From Balneola sp. MJW-20 (GTDB lineage Bacteria > Bacteroidota > Rhodothermia > Balneolales > Balneolaceae), in contig NZ_JBFNXW010000001.1 in assembly GCF_040811775.1 (NCBI RefSeq), positions 434,001 to 498,000 of the forward strand: a stretch of 64,000 bases of DNA. Direction: 5' to 3'. Below are positions 1 through 8,765 of the stretch, in pieces (the stretch's first letter is position 1; the number at the start of each line of letters is the position of its first letter). The translations under genes were made by a program, and so were the position numbers. The notes under the pieces were generated by a model, which was not told where the DNA came from, made no database searches, and saw nothing but the letters and a program-made list of their open reading frames with translations.

Positions 1-853
1 CATCTCCTCTAAGCAAGCGAAAATGCATTGCGAAGTTGATCCCTGCAAAGAACATGAATGCTGTGATCACCCAGTCTATGTATGCAGAATCGAAACCTTG
101 AATGGAGGCATTTTTGGTTGAAAACCCGCCGGTAGCCAGTGTTGCCATAGCATGATTGACGGAATCAAACCAGTCCATCGATGGGTGGATCCACAAAAGC
201 AGAAATTCAGCAAAAGTGAAGGCTACATAAACCACCCATAATAATTTAGCGGTTTCCTGAACTCTTGGAGTAAGCTTATCGGTGGTGGGACCCGGTGATT
301 CAGCCTGAAACAGCTGCATACCGCCTACACCCAGTAGTGGAAGGATTGCAATAGATAAAACGATGATACCCATTCCTCCGAGCCAGTGAGCAAGTGAGCG
401 CCAGAATAGGAAGCTTTTGGGAAGGTCTTCAATCATCGGATTTGTAATACCATCACTGGTGGTACCGCCAAGAATGGTGGATCCGGTGGTTGTCAGCCCG
501 CTAATAGTTTCAAAAACCGCATCTGTATAGCTGTCCAGTATACCAGAGATGAGGAAGGGGATCGCTCCTACCAGAGAAAGTGTAATCCAGGTCAGACTTA
601 CGACCATAAATCCTTCACGTACACGAAGTTCTTCTTTAGGTTTGAAAAAATACCATAGAGTCCCACCCAGACCAAAAGCGATCAGGGCAGAAATCAGGAA
701 GGAATGCCAGGTGTCTTCCTTATAGATAAGATCAATTCCGGCCGGCAGTAAAAGCGCAAAGCCCAGAAAAAATATAAAAGCTCCCAAAATACCTGCAACG
801 ACCTTAAAGTCCAGGTTGGTACGATTGAAAGCAGCAATATTCGAAAGTGACAT
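1..853 (-). CDS. trkH: TrkH-type potassium uptake channel subunit (3' end cut by window edge)
   Basis: This is the membrane channel subunit of a Trk/Ktr K+ uptake system. The first 284 residues are inside the window and the C-terminal part lies beyond base 1. Several hydrophobic segments are separated by two pore-loop signatures, ETISGLTTTGSTILGG near residue 130 and MATLATGGFST near residue 255; the glycines are the K+ selectivity filter positions of the SKT/TrkH superfamily. The start codon shares one base with the TrkA stop (TAATG at 855-851), so the two subunits are translationally coupled. The TrkH call over KtrB or KdpA rests on the pore motifs and the full-length two-domain TrkA beside it. 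Confidence 0.9.
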   Translation of the reverse strand, partial: MSLSNIAAFNRTNLDFKVVAGILGAFIFFLGFALLLPAGIDLIYKEDTWHSFLISALIAFGLGGTLWYFFKPKEELRVREGFMVVSLTWITLSLVGAIPFLISGILDSYTDAVFETISGLTTTGSTILGGTTSDGITNPMIEDLPKSFLFWRSLAHWLGGMGIIVLSIAILPLLGVGGMQLFQAESPGPTTDKLTPRVQETAKLLWVVYVAFTFAEFLLLWIHPSMDWFDSVNHAMATLATGGFSTKNASIQGFDSAYIDWVITAFMFFAGINFAMHFRLLRGD

Positions 854-2205
854 TACTGAAAGAGTTTAGTGATCTTGTCGATGGCTTCCGGAAGACAGAA
901 TACCATTACACGGTCATTCGCTTTGATTACCGTAGAACCAGTAGCGATCTCAACCGATCCGTTGCATAAAACCCCGCCGATCACACAGCCATCAGGCAAC
1001 TTAAGTTTCTGAAGGGGTTTATCGATCACTTTTGCTTTTGGGGAGGCCTGTAGTTCTATGACTTCTGCTTTGATCCCCCTTAATTCCGTAACAGAGATCA
1101 CTCTTCCTTTACGTACAAAGCGATGGATCTCATTGGAGGCAGCTACTTTTTTATTGATCACGGCATCCAGGCCAATGGTCTGGGCCAGAGGTATAAAATC
1201 GGGCTTCGATACCAGAGCTACAGTTTTTTTAACTTCCAGATGCTTGGCCATCAGACAGGAAATGATATTGGATTCCTCATCTTCCGTTACTGCAATAAAG
1301 GCATCCATATCGGTAATACCCTCCGTAGCAAGCAAATCTGGATCGGTAGGATTACCATTGAGCACCATGGCATTTTTCAGCTCGATAGCGAGTTCTTCTG
1401 CAACTTCGTAATCTGGTTCGATCAGCTTGATCGACCAGTTCTTAGATTCATCATTGCTCAGCAGTCGGGCTATCATAGACCCAATGGCTGAACCTCCGGC
1501 GATCATCACACGGTTTAATTCCGTCTCTTTCTTTCCGGTAGTCTCAATGACTTTAGGTATATCCTCGGTCTTGGCAAGTACAAAGATCTGGTCAAAAGCC
1601 TGAAGCCGTACCGATCCTTTTGGTATAAGGGTTAGCCCCCGGCGACCAATCGCCACTACCCGGAATGTGATATCTTGATGCGACGAAGCATAATCAATGA
1701 GTGTCTTTCCTATCAAAGGAGAGTTTCTTTCCAGTCGGATTCCCACCAGCTGCATCCGATCCTCTGCCAGATTGATCACATCACTTGCAGCAGATCTTTT
1801 AAGGAGCTGTACGATCTCATGTGCGGCACTAAGTTCCGGGTGAATCATAACGTCAATACCCAGGTCAGAAGGGGTAAGGGGAGCATTAGGATCAGAAAAC
1901 TCGTTACTTCGAATTCTTGCGATCACCATTTTTGCCCCAAGGCGCTTGCCGATCATTCCAGCAACCATATTGACCTCATCAATAGAAGTAACGGAGATCA
2001 GGATATCGCATTCACTGACACCGGCCTTGGCGAGATCTTTCACCGATGTAGCATTACCTTCAACCGTTAGTACATCCAGGGTGTCAGATACTCTGTTTAA
2101 ACAGTCTTTTTCCCTGTCCAGTACCGAAACGTCGTGTTTTTCTTTGGATAAAACGCTGGCCAGATCATAACCTATTTCTCCAGCGCCTATGATCACTATT
2201 TTCAA
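853..2205 (-). CDS. trkA: Trk system potassium uptake regulator TrkA
   Basis: Cytoplasmic gating subunit of the Trk K+ transporter. It is 450 residues, the usual length for the duplicated form: two Rossmann RCK-N domains, each followed by an RCK-C domain. The first nucleotide-binding loop is GAGEIG at the N-terminus (residues 7-12) with an acidic residue at the end of the next strand (SVLDRE). The second is AGGSAIG near residue 235. In this family NAD(H) or ATP/ADP binding to these domains controls the TrkH pore. It lies directly upstream of trkH and overlaps it by one base, so both come from one transcript. A 79-base gap separates it from the PKD gene upstream. Confidence 0.93.
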   Translation of the reverse strand: MKIVIIGAGEIGYDLASVLSKEKHDVSVLDREKDCLNRVSDTLDVLTVEGNATSVKDLAKAGVSECDILISVTSIDEVNMVAGMIGKRLGAKMVIARIRSNEFSDPNAPLTPSDLGIDVMIHPELSAAHEIVQLLKRSAASDVINLAEDRMQLVGIRLERNSPLIGKTLIDYASSHQDITFRVVAIGRRGLTLIPKGSVRLQAFDQIFVLAKTEDIPKVIETTGKKETELNRVMIAGGSAIGSMIARLLSNDESKNWSIKLIEPDYEVAEELAIELKNAMVLNGNPTDPDLLATEGITDMDAFIAVTEDEESNIISCLMAKHLEVKKTVALVSKPDFIPLAQTIGLDAVINKKVAASNEIHRFVRKGRVISVTELRGIKAEVIELQASPKAKVIDKPLQKLKLPDGCVIGGVLCNGSVEIATGSTVIKANDRVMVFCLPEAIDKITKLFQ

Positions 2206-2284
2206 GGTCTATGCTCGATTGATTATCAGATCAAACTACCAACTTATTATCTCAAAATAAAGGGATTCTAAGTGGCAGGTCATT

Positions 2285-5200
2285 TCATTCTCTGAAGTTG
2301 ATGGTGAGTTCTCTGGTGATGGTCTCTGCTTCGTGAACCTGATAATCTTCGACTTCGACACGAATGGAATTGGTGCCGGCCTGAGCCCTGTAATTAAGAA
2401 GAGGTCCTTTTCCGAGAAGAGTTTCTCCGCGATACCAGCGTACCCTGACCTGGTCTATGTCTCTGTTTACCTCAGGAACCCGGAGTATTACTTCAGGATT
2501 CAAAGGGTTATACTGTCTTTCGATAACGCTGTTTTCCTCGATAAAGGCTAATTCAGGTAATACCGTAATGTTATAGGAGGCCTCATAGATCGCATTACGG
2601 TTAACAATATACTGCAGAATGATCTGGTCATCATTCAAGCTACCCGCTTCCCAGAATCTATTTAGAGACCTTTGCTGATAGAATCTCCACAGTGCTGGAT
2701 CAACCTGTATATCCTCAAGAGTCAGGGTATTTCCGATAACAATACGTTTAGGGATCAATGGTTCTAAAGAGGGAAGGATATTCTGCGGATTCAGAATTAC
2801 CATTGCTGAGTCAACTGAATTAGCTGCATTTCTGCCATCATCCACTATTAATTTGACGGAATAAGCTTGAATGCGATCGATACGTAATTCATTATTGGTA
2901 AAGAGCCGGCTGTTTACATACCAGCTGGCAGTAACAGGGTCACCGTCACTGTCGGTACTAGTATTATACTCCAGTGGAATAACGTCGTTCACATTTACTT
3001 TCCGGTTTCCGAACGATATACGTGCTTCGGGGGCTGCATTCACGAAAATTTCTTTCTCAAGAATAGATCTGTTATTACCGGCAGTAGAGTTATCGGTTGC
3101 TTCGAGTCTTAGAACATGAGACCCTGTTTCTGTAAGATTTAGAATTTCGGTTACATTCGGACTGATCAGTTCCCCATCCAGATACCATTTATAATCAGCA
3201 ATGTAACCGTCGGGATCTACGGACCCGGTTGCATCAAGCAGAATATCTTCACCAGCTGCGATGTTATCAGGTACATTCCAGTTCAGTTCCGGGGGGGCAT
3301 TCACGTTTACAGTACGGGTGAGGCTTACGGAATTACATCCGCCGCTTCCGGTCGTAAAAAGATTAAGGGTCACAAAGTATTCACCTGCTTCCAGGAAAGT
3401 ATGGCTCGTGTTCATACCATATTCAAGATACTGTGTGGAGTCTCCGTCAATGGTCCATTCAACACGATCGATAGGCATATCTGAGGTAGAGGCGGAAGCG
3501 TCTAATGTGATCTCATCACCCGGTGTTACCCATTGCGGCAGTTCAAAAGAAGCCTGAGGTCCTTCGATCACACGTATTTCTGCTGAAACCTGACTGATAT
3601 TACTGCAGGCCCCGGATCCTGATCCTTCCGCAATAAGAGACAGGGTATAGGTGCCGGGCTCCGTAAAAATATGCCTTGTTTTCAGTCCTGATTGAATGGT
3701 ACCGTCTCCCATTTCCCAGGTAAGCGAAGGAAGGGTACCGGACGGGTCTGAACTTCCGGTGGCATCCAGTTCCAACAGGGTATTTACACAGATCGTAGTA
3801 TCCTGCATATTCATTTTAGCGAAAGGAGAGCCTTCTATAATGACCGGAATTTTGGCAACTGTCTGCTGTCGGGAAATTCCATCCGTCATAGATACTTTAG
3901 CCTGGTAGGTTCCTGGATTACTATAGATATAGGCCGGGTTAGCCTCATTACTGCTGTTTCCATCTCCGAATTCCCAGTTTACGATATATGGATCACCATC
4001 AGGATCATAGCTTTCTGAGCTGTTAAACAAAACCACTTTCCCGGAGCAGGCGGTGATGAGTGAATCAACAACCGCTTTTACCGGACGATTGACCAGTACC
4101 CGTATCATTTCCTGACTACGGCTGTTGGGCAAACCTCTTCCGTCATCAAGCTGCAGACCGATTATATGGATACCGGGGCCGGGAGCTTTCCAGGTAAACT
4201 GAAATTCATTTCTCCTGGATCCGTCGGGCAATGACCAGGTAATATTCATTGGATCATTGTCCAGATCGTAGGAAGAGGAAGCATCGAGGTTTATATCGAG
4301 TGAATTTGAGAAGATCTCCGTTTCAGTTACAATTGCAGGAGCATTATTGATATTGGTAGAGCCACGGACAGTAACTATCGAATTTGATATGCCTTCGTTG
4401 TCTGAAACACGCAGTGTAAAATTCTTATTTCCTGAAGTATCAAATGATCTGCTAACCGTTTCTCCGCTCAGAACCTGCCCGTCATCGAATTCCCATTCGA
4501 TCGATGTAATTTCCCCGTCAGGATCGATACTTTCTGAAGCATCAAATTGTATTTCTTCGCCGGCAACGACTTCAGTAACATTTACCTTCCAGCGGGGAAC
4601 AGGAGGTGCGTTCACACGCACAGTGGCTGAGCTTAGAGACACCGCAACGGGATCTCCGGAATTATCAAATATCTTCAAACTGATGATCTGTTCACCCGGT
4701 TCGTCGATACTTACAGAAGCACGTTCGCCTGTGGCTCTGATAACACCGTTCAGTAGCCATTCATAGCGATAGATCTCACCATCCGGGTCATAACTGCGGG
4801 ATGCATCAAGTCTGATCTGCTGACCGGGAGCAACTAATTCAGGTACATCAAAAACGGCTACCGGGTTTTGATTAATGAGGATGGTCTGCTCGATCACCGA
4901 GATGGAATTCGATAAACCCTCAGTATCATCCACTTCGAGGCGTATGGTGTACGTACCACTTTGGCTGAAGCGATGAGTAATAGAGGGGCCGCTATAAGTG
5001 GAATTCTCCTCACCTGAAATTTCCCATTGGTAATCAAGACTTTGAGTCTCAGCATCTACACTTTCTGTCGCACTGAAGTTGACCACCGAATTAGCACTGA
5101 TCCTCGGTCCGGTAATGATCGGTTGGGGAGGACTATTGATGTGAAGATTTTTTGAAATACTGGCAGTAGAATTGGCCAGACCAAGCCCGTCATTCACTGT

Positions 5201-6991
5201 CAATTGAACAGTATAATCTCCAGGCTTTGTAAGGTTCAGGGTTGCTATCTGAGTATTAGCAACCGTTACACCGTTGATCTTCCATTCATAAGATAGGGGA
5301 GTATCGGTGGAAGCTGTAGACCCGGAAGCATCCAGGGTAATCAGGTCACCTGGAGCGGCCACTGAAGGTATTTTCATTACCGGGTCGGGAGGAGAGGTGA
5401 CCCTGAAATTACGTTCAATGGTATAGGTCTGTCCTGTTGAAGGAACTTTTACACGAAGAGAGATCGCATAATTACCTGGCTGAGAGGTCCTCAGACTAAA
5501 TGATCTTTGATTTTCTGAAGTCTCAATCTCATCCCCGCTCCAGGTATATACAAGCTCTTCATTCATATGCTGTTGCGGAATCAGTGCAGCAACAGAAACT
5601 GAAGAGTCGGGTTCAACAAAGGGAGGGATAGCTATATCGAAATCAGATCTAGGTTTTACCTGAATGCGCTTAAAATATTCGGTCTGGCTGCATTCACTAT
5701 TCGAGCCTTGATCTGAAACCAAGAGTTTTATCTCGTATATGGAGGGTTCTGCAGCACTAAACTTGAAGACCGGGTCAACACCCTTTACTTCTCCGTTCAC
5801 GTACCACAGATACGATAATTTCTTTCCTTCCGGATCATAAGAGTTCTGAGCTGAGAGCAATAGTAATTCAGATGTATAGATCTCATCCGAGGGAACCGTT
5901 ACCTCTACCACCGGAGGAGTATTAATAAATACACTTTGTCTTCTGATCAGGTAAGCCGGTAACAGACCGGGATCGTTTCCCGGGGTAACGGTCATGATCT
6001 CATTAGGGCCCCGCCTTTCAAATACAATAGGTACCAGTTGGCCGGTACCGGCAGGTTGTCCGTTGAGGTACCAGTTGGTTTTTCCTACATAGGAGGCCGG
6101 AAGCTCATCCATACTTAATGAGTATAATTTTTCTGTGCATCGCGACTCCACGGTCTCATTTAAAACGGCACGACTGCCCATCAGTGAAGCTGGGTTTCTT
6201 GGATCATAGATCCACTGTACAGGTTGTTCGTCTTTCGCTTTTAACGTAAAGAGGTGAATACCGGGTTGGTCAGACTCTATATTAAGAGCCCATTGGTTGT
6301 TTACCGCATACAGGGGAGGGCTAAATTCTGTTTTATCTATGGAAGTTGTGTCTCCAAATAAGTCGATCTTATAGGCACTTATATTCCCATAACTTTGCAG
6401 CAACAGGGGTTTATTATGATCCTGGCCTGAATATCTTTGTTTTAGCTGAAACACATCGTTTTTTCCGGAACTTACAATAGCAGCCTTCAGATCCTTGGTT
6501 AAGATCACCCAGCCTTTGTTCTCACGGTCCTGGCCAAATCTCAATCCGTATAGCTGATCAAAACGATCAGCAGGTGTTTCGGTCCTCAAAATATAACCAT
6601 TCTCAGGTCCCGGTCTGATCTCGAAAAGAGGAGACCAGCGAGCATCGTATTTTGAGGAATTGGTGATCCTGGCACTGCTGACGGGTACCGGAGATGAATT
6701 AAGGGGTACGGGCATTCCATCCTGAAGCCGGTAAAGGTCATTGAACCGATAGAGAGAATAGGATGGAAGAATACGGTTAGCACCGGTTACTTTATCCAGT
6801 TTACCTCCAATGTCACCGTCATAGATCTCCAATAAGACTTCTGAAGGAGATGAATTATCCGGCTTGATCCAAACGTCGGTAGTTCCGATACCAACAGTAT
6901 CAGCACCATTTTGCCACAAAAGTAACCCTTGCCCTTGAAGGGATATGCTGAAACACGATAAAATCAGGATGATGATCCCGGCTGATCTCAT
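2285..6991 (-). CDS. Large secreted PKD-repeat protein
   Basis: A 1568-residue exported protein of unknown role. A signal peptide (MRSAGIIILILSCF...) is followed by a unique region to about residue 355, then about a dozen tandem PKD/Ig-like modules to about residue 1390, and a final non-repeated beta-rich region. The modules are recognisable by recurring cores such as LDASxSxDPDG, WEFGDG, WEMGDG and conserved spacer lines such as NAPP at module joints. There is no lipobox and I see no type IX secretion sorting tail, so its final location (periplasm, surface or medium) is open. It is the last gene of a three-gene operon, 7 bases after the FecR-like gene and behind a sensor kinase. PKD modules usually mediate protein or glycan contacts; a ligand cannot be named. 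Confidence 0.85.
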   Translation of the reverse strand: MRSAGIIILILSCFSISLQGQGLLLWQNGADTVGIGTTDVWIKPDNSSPSEVLLEIYDGDIGGKLDKVTGANRILPSYSLYRFNDLYRLQDGMPVPLNSSPVPVSSARITNSSKYDARWSPLFEIRPGPENGYILRTETPADRFDQLYGLRFGQDRENKGWVILTKDLKAAIVSSGKNDVFQLKQRYSGQDHNKPLLLQSYGNISAYKIDLFGDTTSIDKTEFSPPLYAVNNQWALNIESDQPGIHLFTLKAKDEQPVQWIYDPRNPASLMGSRAVLNETVESRCTEKLYSLSMDELPASYVGKTNWYLNGQPAGTGQLVPIVFERRGPNEIMTVTPGNDPGLLPAYLIRRQSVFINTPPVVEVTVPSDEIYTSELLLLSAQNSYDPEGKKLSYLWYVNGEVKGVDPVFKFSAAEPSIYEIKLLVSDQGSNSECSQTEYFKRIQVKPRSDFDIAIPPFVEPDSSVSVAALIPQQHMNEELVYTWSGDEIETSENQRSFSLRTSQPGNYAISLRVKVPSTGQTYTIERNFRVTSPPDPVMKIPSVAAPGDLITLDASGSTASTDTPLSYEWKINGVTVANTQIATLNLTKPGDYTVQLTVNDGLGLANSTASISKNLHINSPPQPIITGPRISANSVVNFSATESVDAETQSLDYQWEISGEENSTYSGPSITHRFSQSGTYTIRLEVDDTEGLSNSISVIEQTILINQNPVAVFDVPELVAPGQQIRLDASRSYDPDGEIYRYEWLLNGVIRATGERASVSIDEPGEQIISLKIFDNSGDPVAVSLSSATVRVNAPPVPRWKVNVTEVVAGEEIQFDASESIDPDGEITSIEWEFDDGQVLSGETVSRSFDTSGNKNFTLRVSDNEGISNSIVTVRGSTNINNAPAIVTETEIFSNSLDINLDASSSYDLDNDPMNITWSLPDGSRRNEFQFTWKAPGPGIHIIGLQLDDGRGLPNSRSQEMIRVLVNRPVKAVVDSLITACSGKVVLFNSSESYDPDGDPYIVNWEFGDGNSSNEANPAYIYSNPGTYQAKVSMTDGISRQQTVAKIPVIIEGSPFAKMNMQDTTICVNTLLELDATGSSDPSGTLPSLTWEMGDGTIQSGLKTRHIFTEPGTYTLSLIAEGSGSGACSNISQVSAEIRVIEGPQASFELPQWVTPGDEITLDASASTSDMPIDRVEWTIDGDSTQYLEYGMNTSHTFLEAGEYFVTLNLFTTGSGGCNSVSLTRTVNVNAPPELNWNVPDNIAAGEDILLDATGSVDPDGYIADYKWYLDGELISPNVTEILNLTETGSHVLRLEATDNSTAGNNRSILEKEIFVNAAPEARISFGNRKVNVNDVIPLEYNTSTDSDGDPVTASWYVNSRLFTNNELRIDRIQAYSVKLIVDDGRNAANSVDSAMVILNPQNILPSLEPLIPKRIVIGNTLTLEDIQVDPALWRFYQQRSLNRFWEAGSLNDDQIILQYIVNRNAIYEASYNITVLPELAFIEENSVIERQYNPLNPEVILRVPEVNRDIDQVRVRWYRGETLLGKGPLLNYRAQAGTNSIRVEVEDYQVHEAETITRELTINFRE

Positions 6992-6998
6992 TATCTGT

Positions 6999-8765
6999 CT
7001 ATTCTGATTGAATTCTTACAGATCTTGAAAAATATTCCTTAGAACTGCCTGTATTTAACACTTTGATGATAAGGTAACCATCTGTGGGATATAATGTAGC
7101 ACCCCAGCGGCCATTCATATCTGTTTTGACTTCCTTTATAAAGTTATTGTTTTCAATGATAAATGTAAGTCCCGGATAGGCAGTCCCGCTGATAGAAATG
7201 TTATTTTGGGAATAAACGACTGTATCCGTTCCTGTCGCCCCGGTATAATTGATATCAAAAAGCTTGTTTTCCTGTAGTCGAATAACTTTGAATGTCTTTT
7301 CAGATGAGTTTCCGGACCGATCCGAAACTTTGACCGGGATCATATGCTCATCATTTAAATTAGTGAGGGTAAAAGAGAATTTACCGGAAGGAGATACGGA
7401 CACCTCACTTCCTGAAACACTTAGTCGGGCGCTGGGTTCGGTAATACCTGTCAGGGTCTTACGGCTGTTTAGAGTAAAGATTATATTATTCTGACTATCA
7501 TTGATAAATACGGGAGGAGCTTTCCGGTCATCACTGCGCAGGATTCTTACGGTATTAGAGAATGGTCCGCGCAATCCCAGGCTGTCTATTGCCTGTACTC
7601 TGACATAAATGATCCCGTCAGGGATATTATTGATCAGAAGTTGGTTATCGTTGACCGTCCGCCCATTGGTATTTCCGCTGAAATTATTATCCGCTCCATA
7701 TTCAATACGGTATTGTGAGGCTTTGGCAACTACATTGAAACGGAAAAGGAATCGGTCGTTGCTAATAACGGTATCTGAAGAGGCCCACGGGATTGCGGGA
7801 GCAGGCAGCAATTTCCGGGGTGGAAGGGGAGCTTTGCCTCGTTCCACAATAGTTCCCTCATTCTTGCCTATGGTGATAACCACATCATTGGAGTTAACAC
7901 TGGCTTCTCCGTCGTAATTGGTAAGCTTCACGGTATCAGAGGAATCGGTTTCAGCAAAGAAATTTCTACTTCTTAATTCGGTAGATGAAGTACCGGCATT
8001 CAGAATATAACTGCTTCGCTCTTTACCGGCTGCTGAGAGTCTGGCCAGCACACTTCCGTTTTCAAGACTGATCTCGGTATCCGTATTCTCGCTAAGACGA
8101 TCAATCCTGGATCTCCGAATGATCGCGGTAGTACTGGGATCTACTTTTAAAGCGGAACCATCAGAAAATGAAAGGCTGGCATAGCTTTGTTCCAGAGTCT
8201 TGATACCATCAGACTGTTTTAAAAGATCCCCGCGATCAGCATTTGTCCACTGTCCCAGTAATCCTTGTCTTCTTTCTACAATGCCTTGTTTGCGTTCGAT
8301 CTGGGCTTCAATATCAGCGATGCGATTTTCCTGCAGTACTTTTTCGGCATGATCAATAGCCGATCCCAGGTTTTGACCGATCTCGAATAGTTTATCAATA
8401 TCACCGGTCTTTATGGCTGCCTGGTAATTAGCGATCATTTGCTGAACGTCATCGAGTTCATTTTCTGCAAAAATCGCAGCTCCGGATTCCACAAGACCCT
8501 TAATCCGGGATCTCTGAGCCTCAAATTCGGTATTCAGATCGGATAAGTTACTGAGGATCAACAGATCCTCAGCAGTCAGATAAAAAGTATTTTCAGGAAC
8601 ATTATGTTCAGCCAGTTCCAGAATGACCGGCCAGTATTGAGCATTACCGCTGAGTCTGTCAGCTACTGACTGAAGTTCACCCGAGGAAAAGGTCAGGCTG
8701 TTATCCTGTGCCTGTATCGTACTTCCTAATAGGATGATAAAAAGAAGGGGTAGAAATAATCTCAT
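6999..8765 (-). CDS. Secreted FecR-domain protein with Ig/Fn3-like modules
   Basis: A 588-residue exported protein. A signal peptide ending near IQAQD is followed by a helical, coiled-coil-prone stretch (residues about 25-160), then a FecR-like beta domain (about 170-315) with the family look of repeated short strands: SLSFSDGSALKVDP, ISLENGSVLARL, EASVNSNDVVITIGKNEG. After a proline-rich linker come a fibronectin-III-like module (IPWASSDTV...YRIEYGAD) and two Ig-like modules. FecR domains commonly relay an outer signal across the periplasm. Here there is no sigma factor or TonB receptor; instead the gene overlaps a histidine kinase gene by 4 bases (ATGA, 8765-8762) and is followed by the PKD-repeat gene. 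Function is inferred only from this context. Confidence 0.75.
   Translation of the reverse strand: MRLFLPLLFIILLGSTIQAQDNSLTFSSGELQSVADRLSGNAQYWPVILELAEHNVPENTFYLTAEDLLILSNLSDLNTEFEAQRSRIKGLVESGAAIFAENELDDVQQMIANYQAAIKTGDIDKLFEIGQNLGSAIDHAEKVLQENRIADIEAQIERKQGIVERRQGLLGQWTNADRGDLLKQSDGIKTLEQSYASLSFSDGSALKVDPSTTAIIRRSRIDRLSENTDTEISLENGSVLARLSAAGKERSSYILNAGTSSTELRSRNFFAETDSSDTVKLTNYDGEASVNSNDVVITIGKNEGTIVERGKAPLPPRKLLPAPAIPWASSDTVISNDRFLFRFNVVAKASQYRIEYGADNNFSGNTNGRTVNDNQLLINNIPDGIIYVRVQAIDSLGLRGPFSNTVRILRSDDRKAPPVFINDSQNNIIFTLNSRKTLTGITEPSARLSVSGSEVSVSPSGKFSFTLTNLNDEHMIPVKVSDRSGNSSEKTFKVIRLQENKLFDINYTGATGTDTVVYSQNNISISGTAYPGLTFIIENNNFIKEVKTDMNGRWGATLYPTDGYLIIKVLNTGSSKEYFSRSVRIQSE

Noticed and set aside
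2285..6991. Tandem repeats in the PKD gene as a possible CRISPR or DNA repeat array
   Set aside because: The repetition is at protein level with diverged DNA and about 85-residue units; there are no identical short repeats with unique spacers.
2333..7917. Several open frames on the strand opposite the PKD and FecR genes (for example 4347-4766)
   Set aside because: They lie entirely inside clear genes on the minus strand, have no family resemblance or ribosome sites, and follow from the codon pattern of the real gene.
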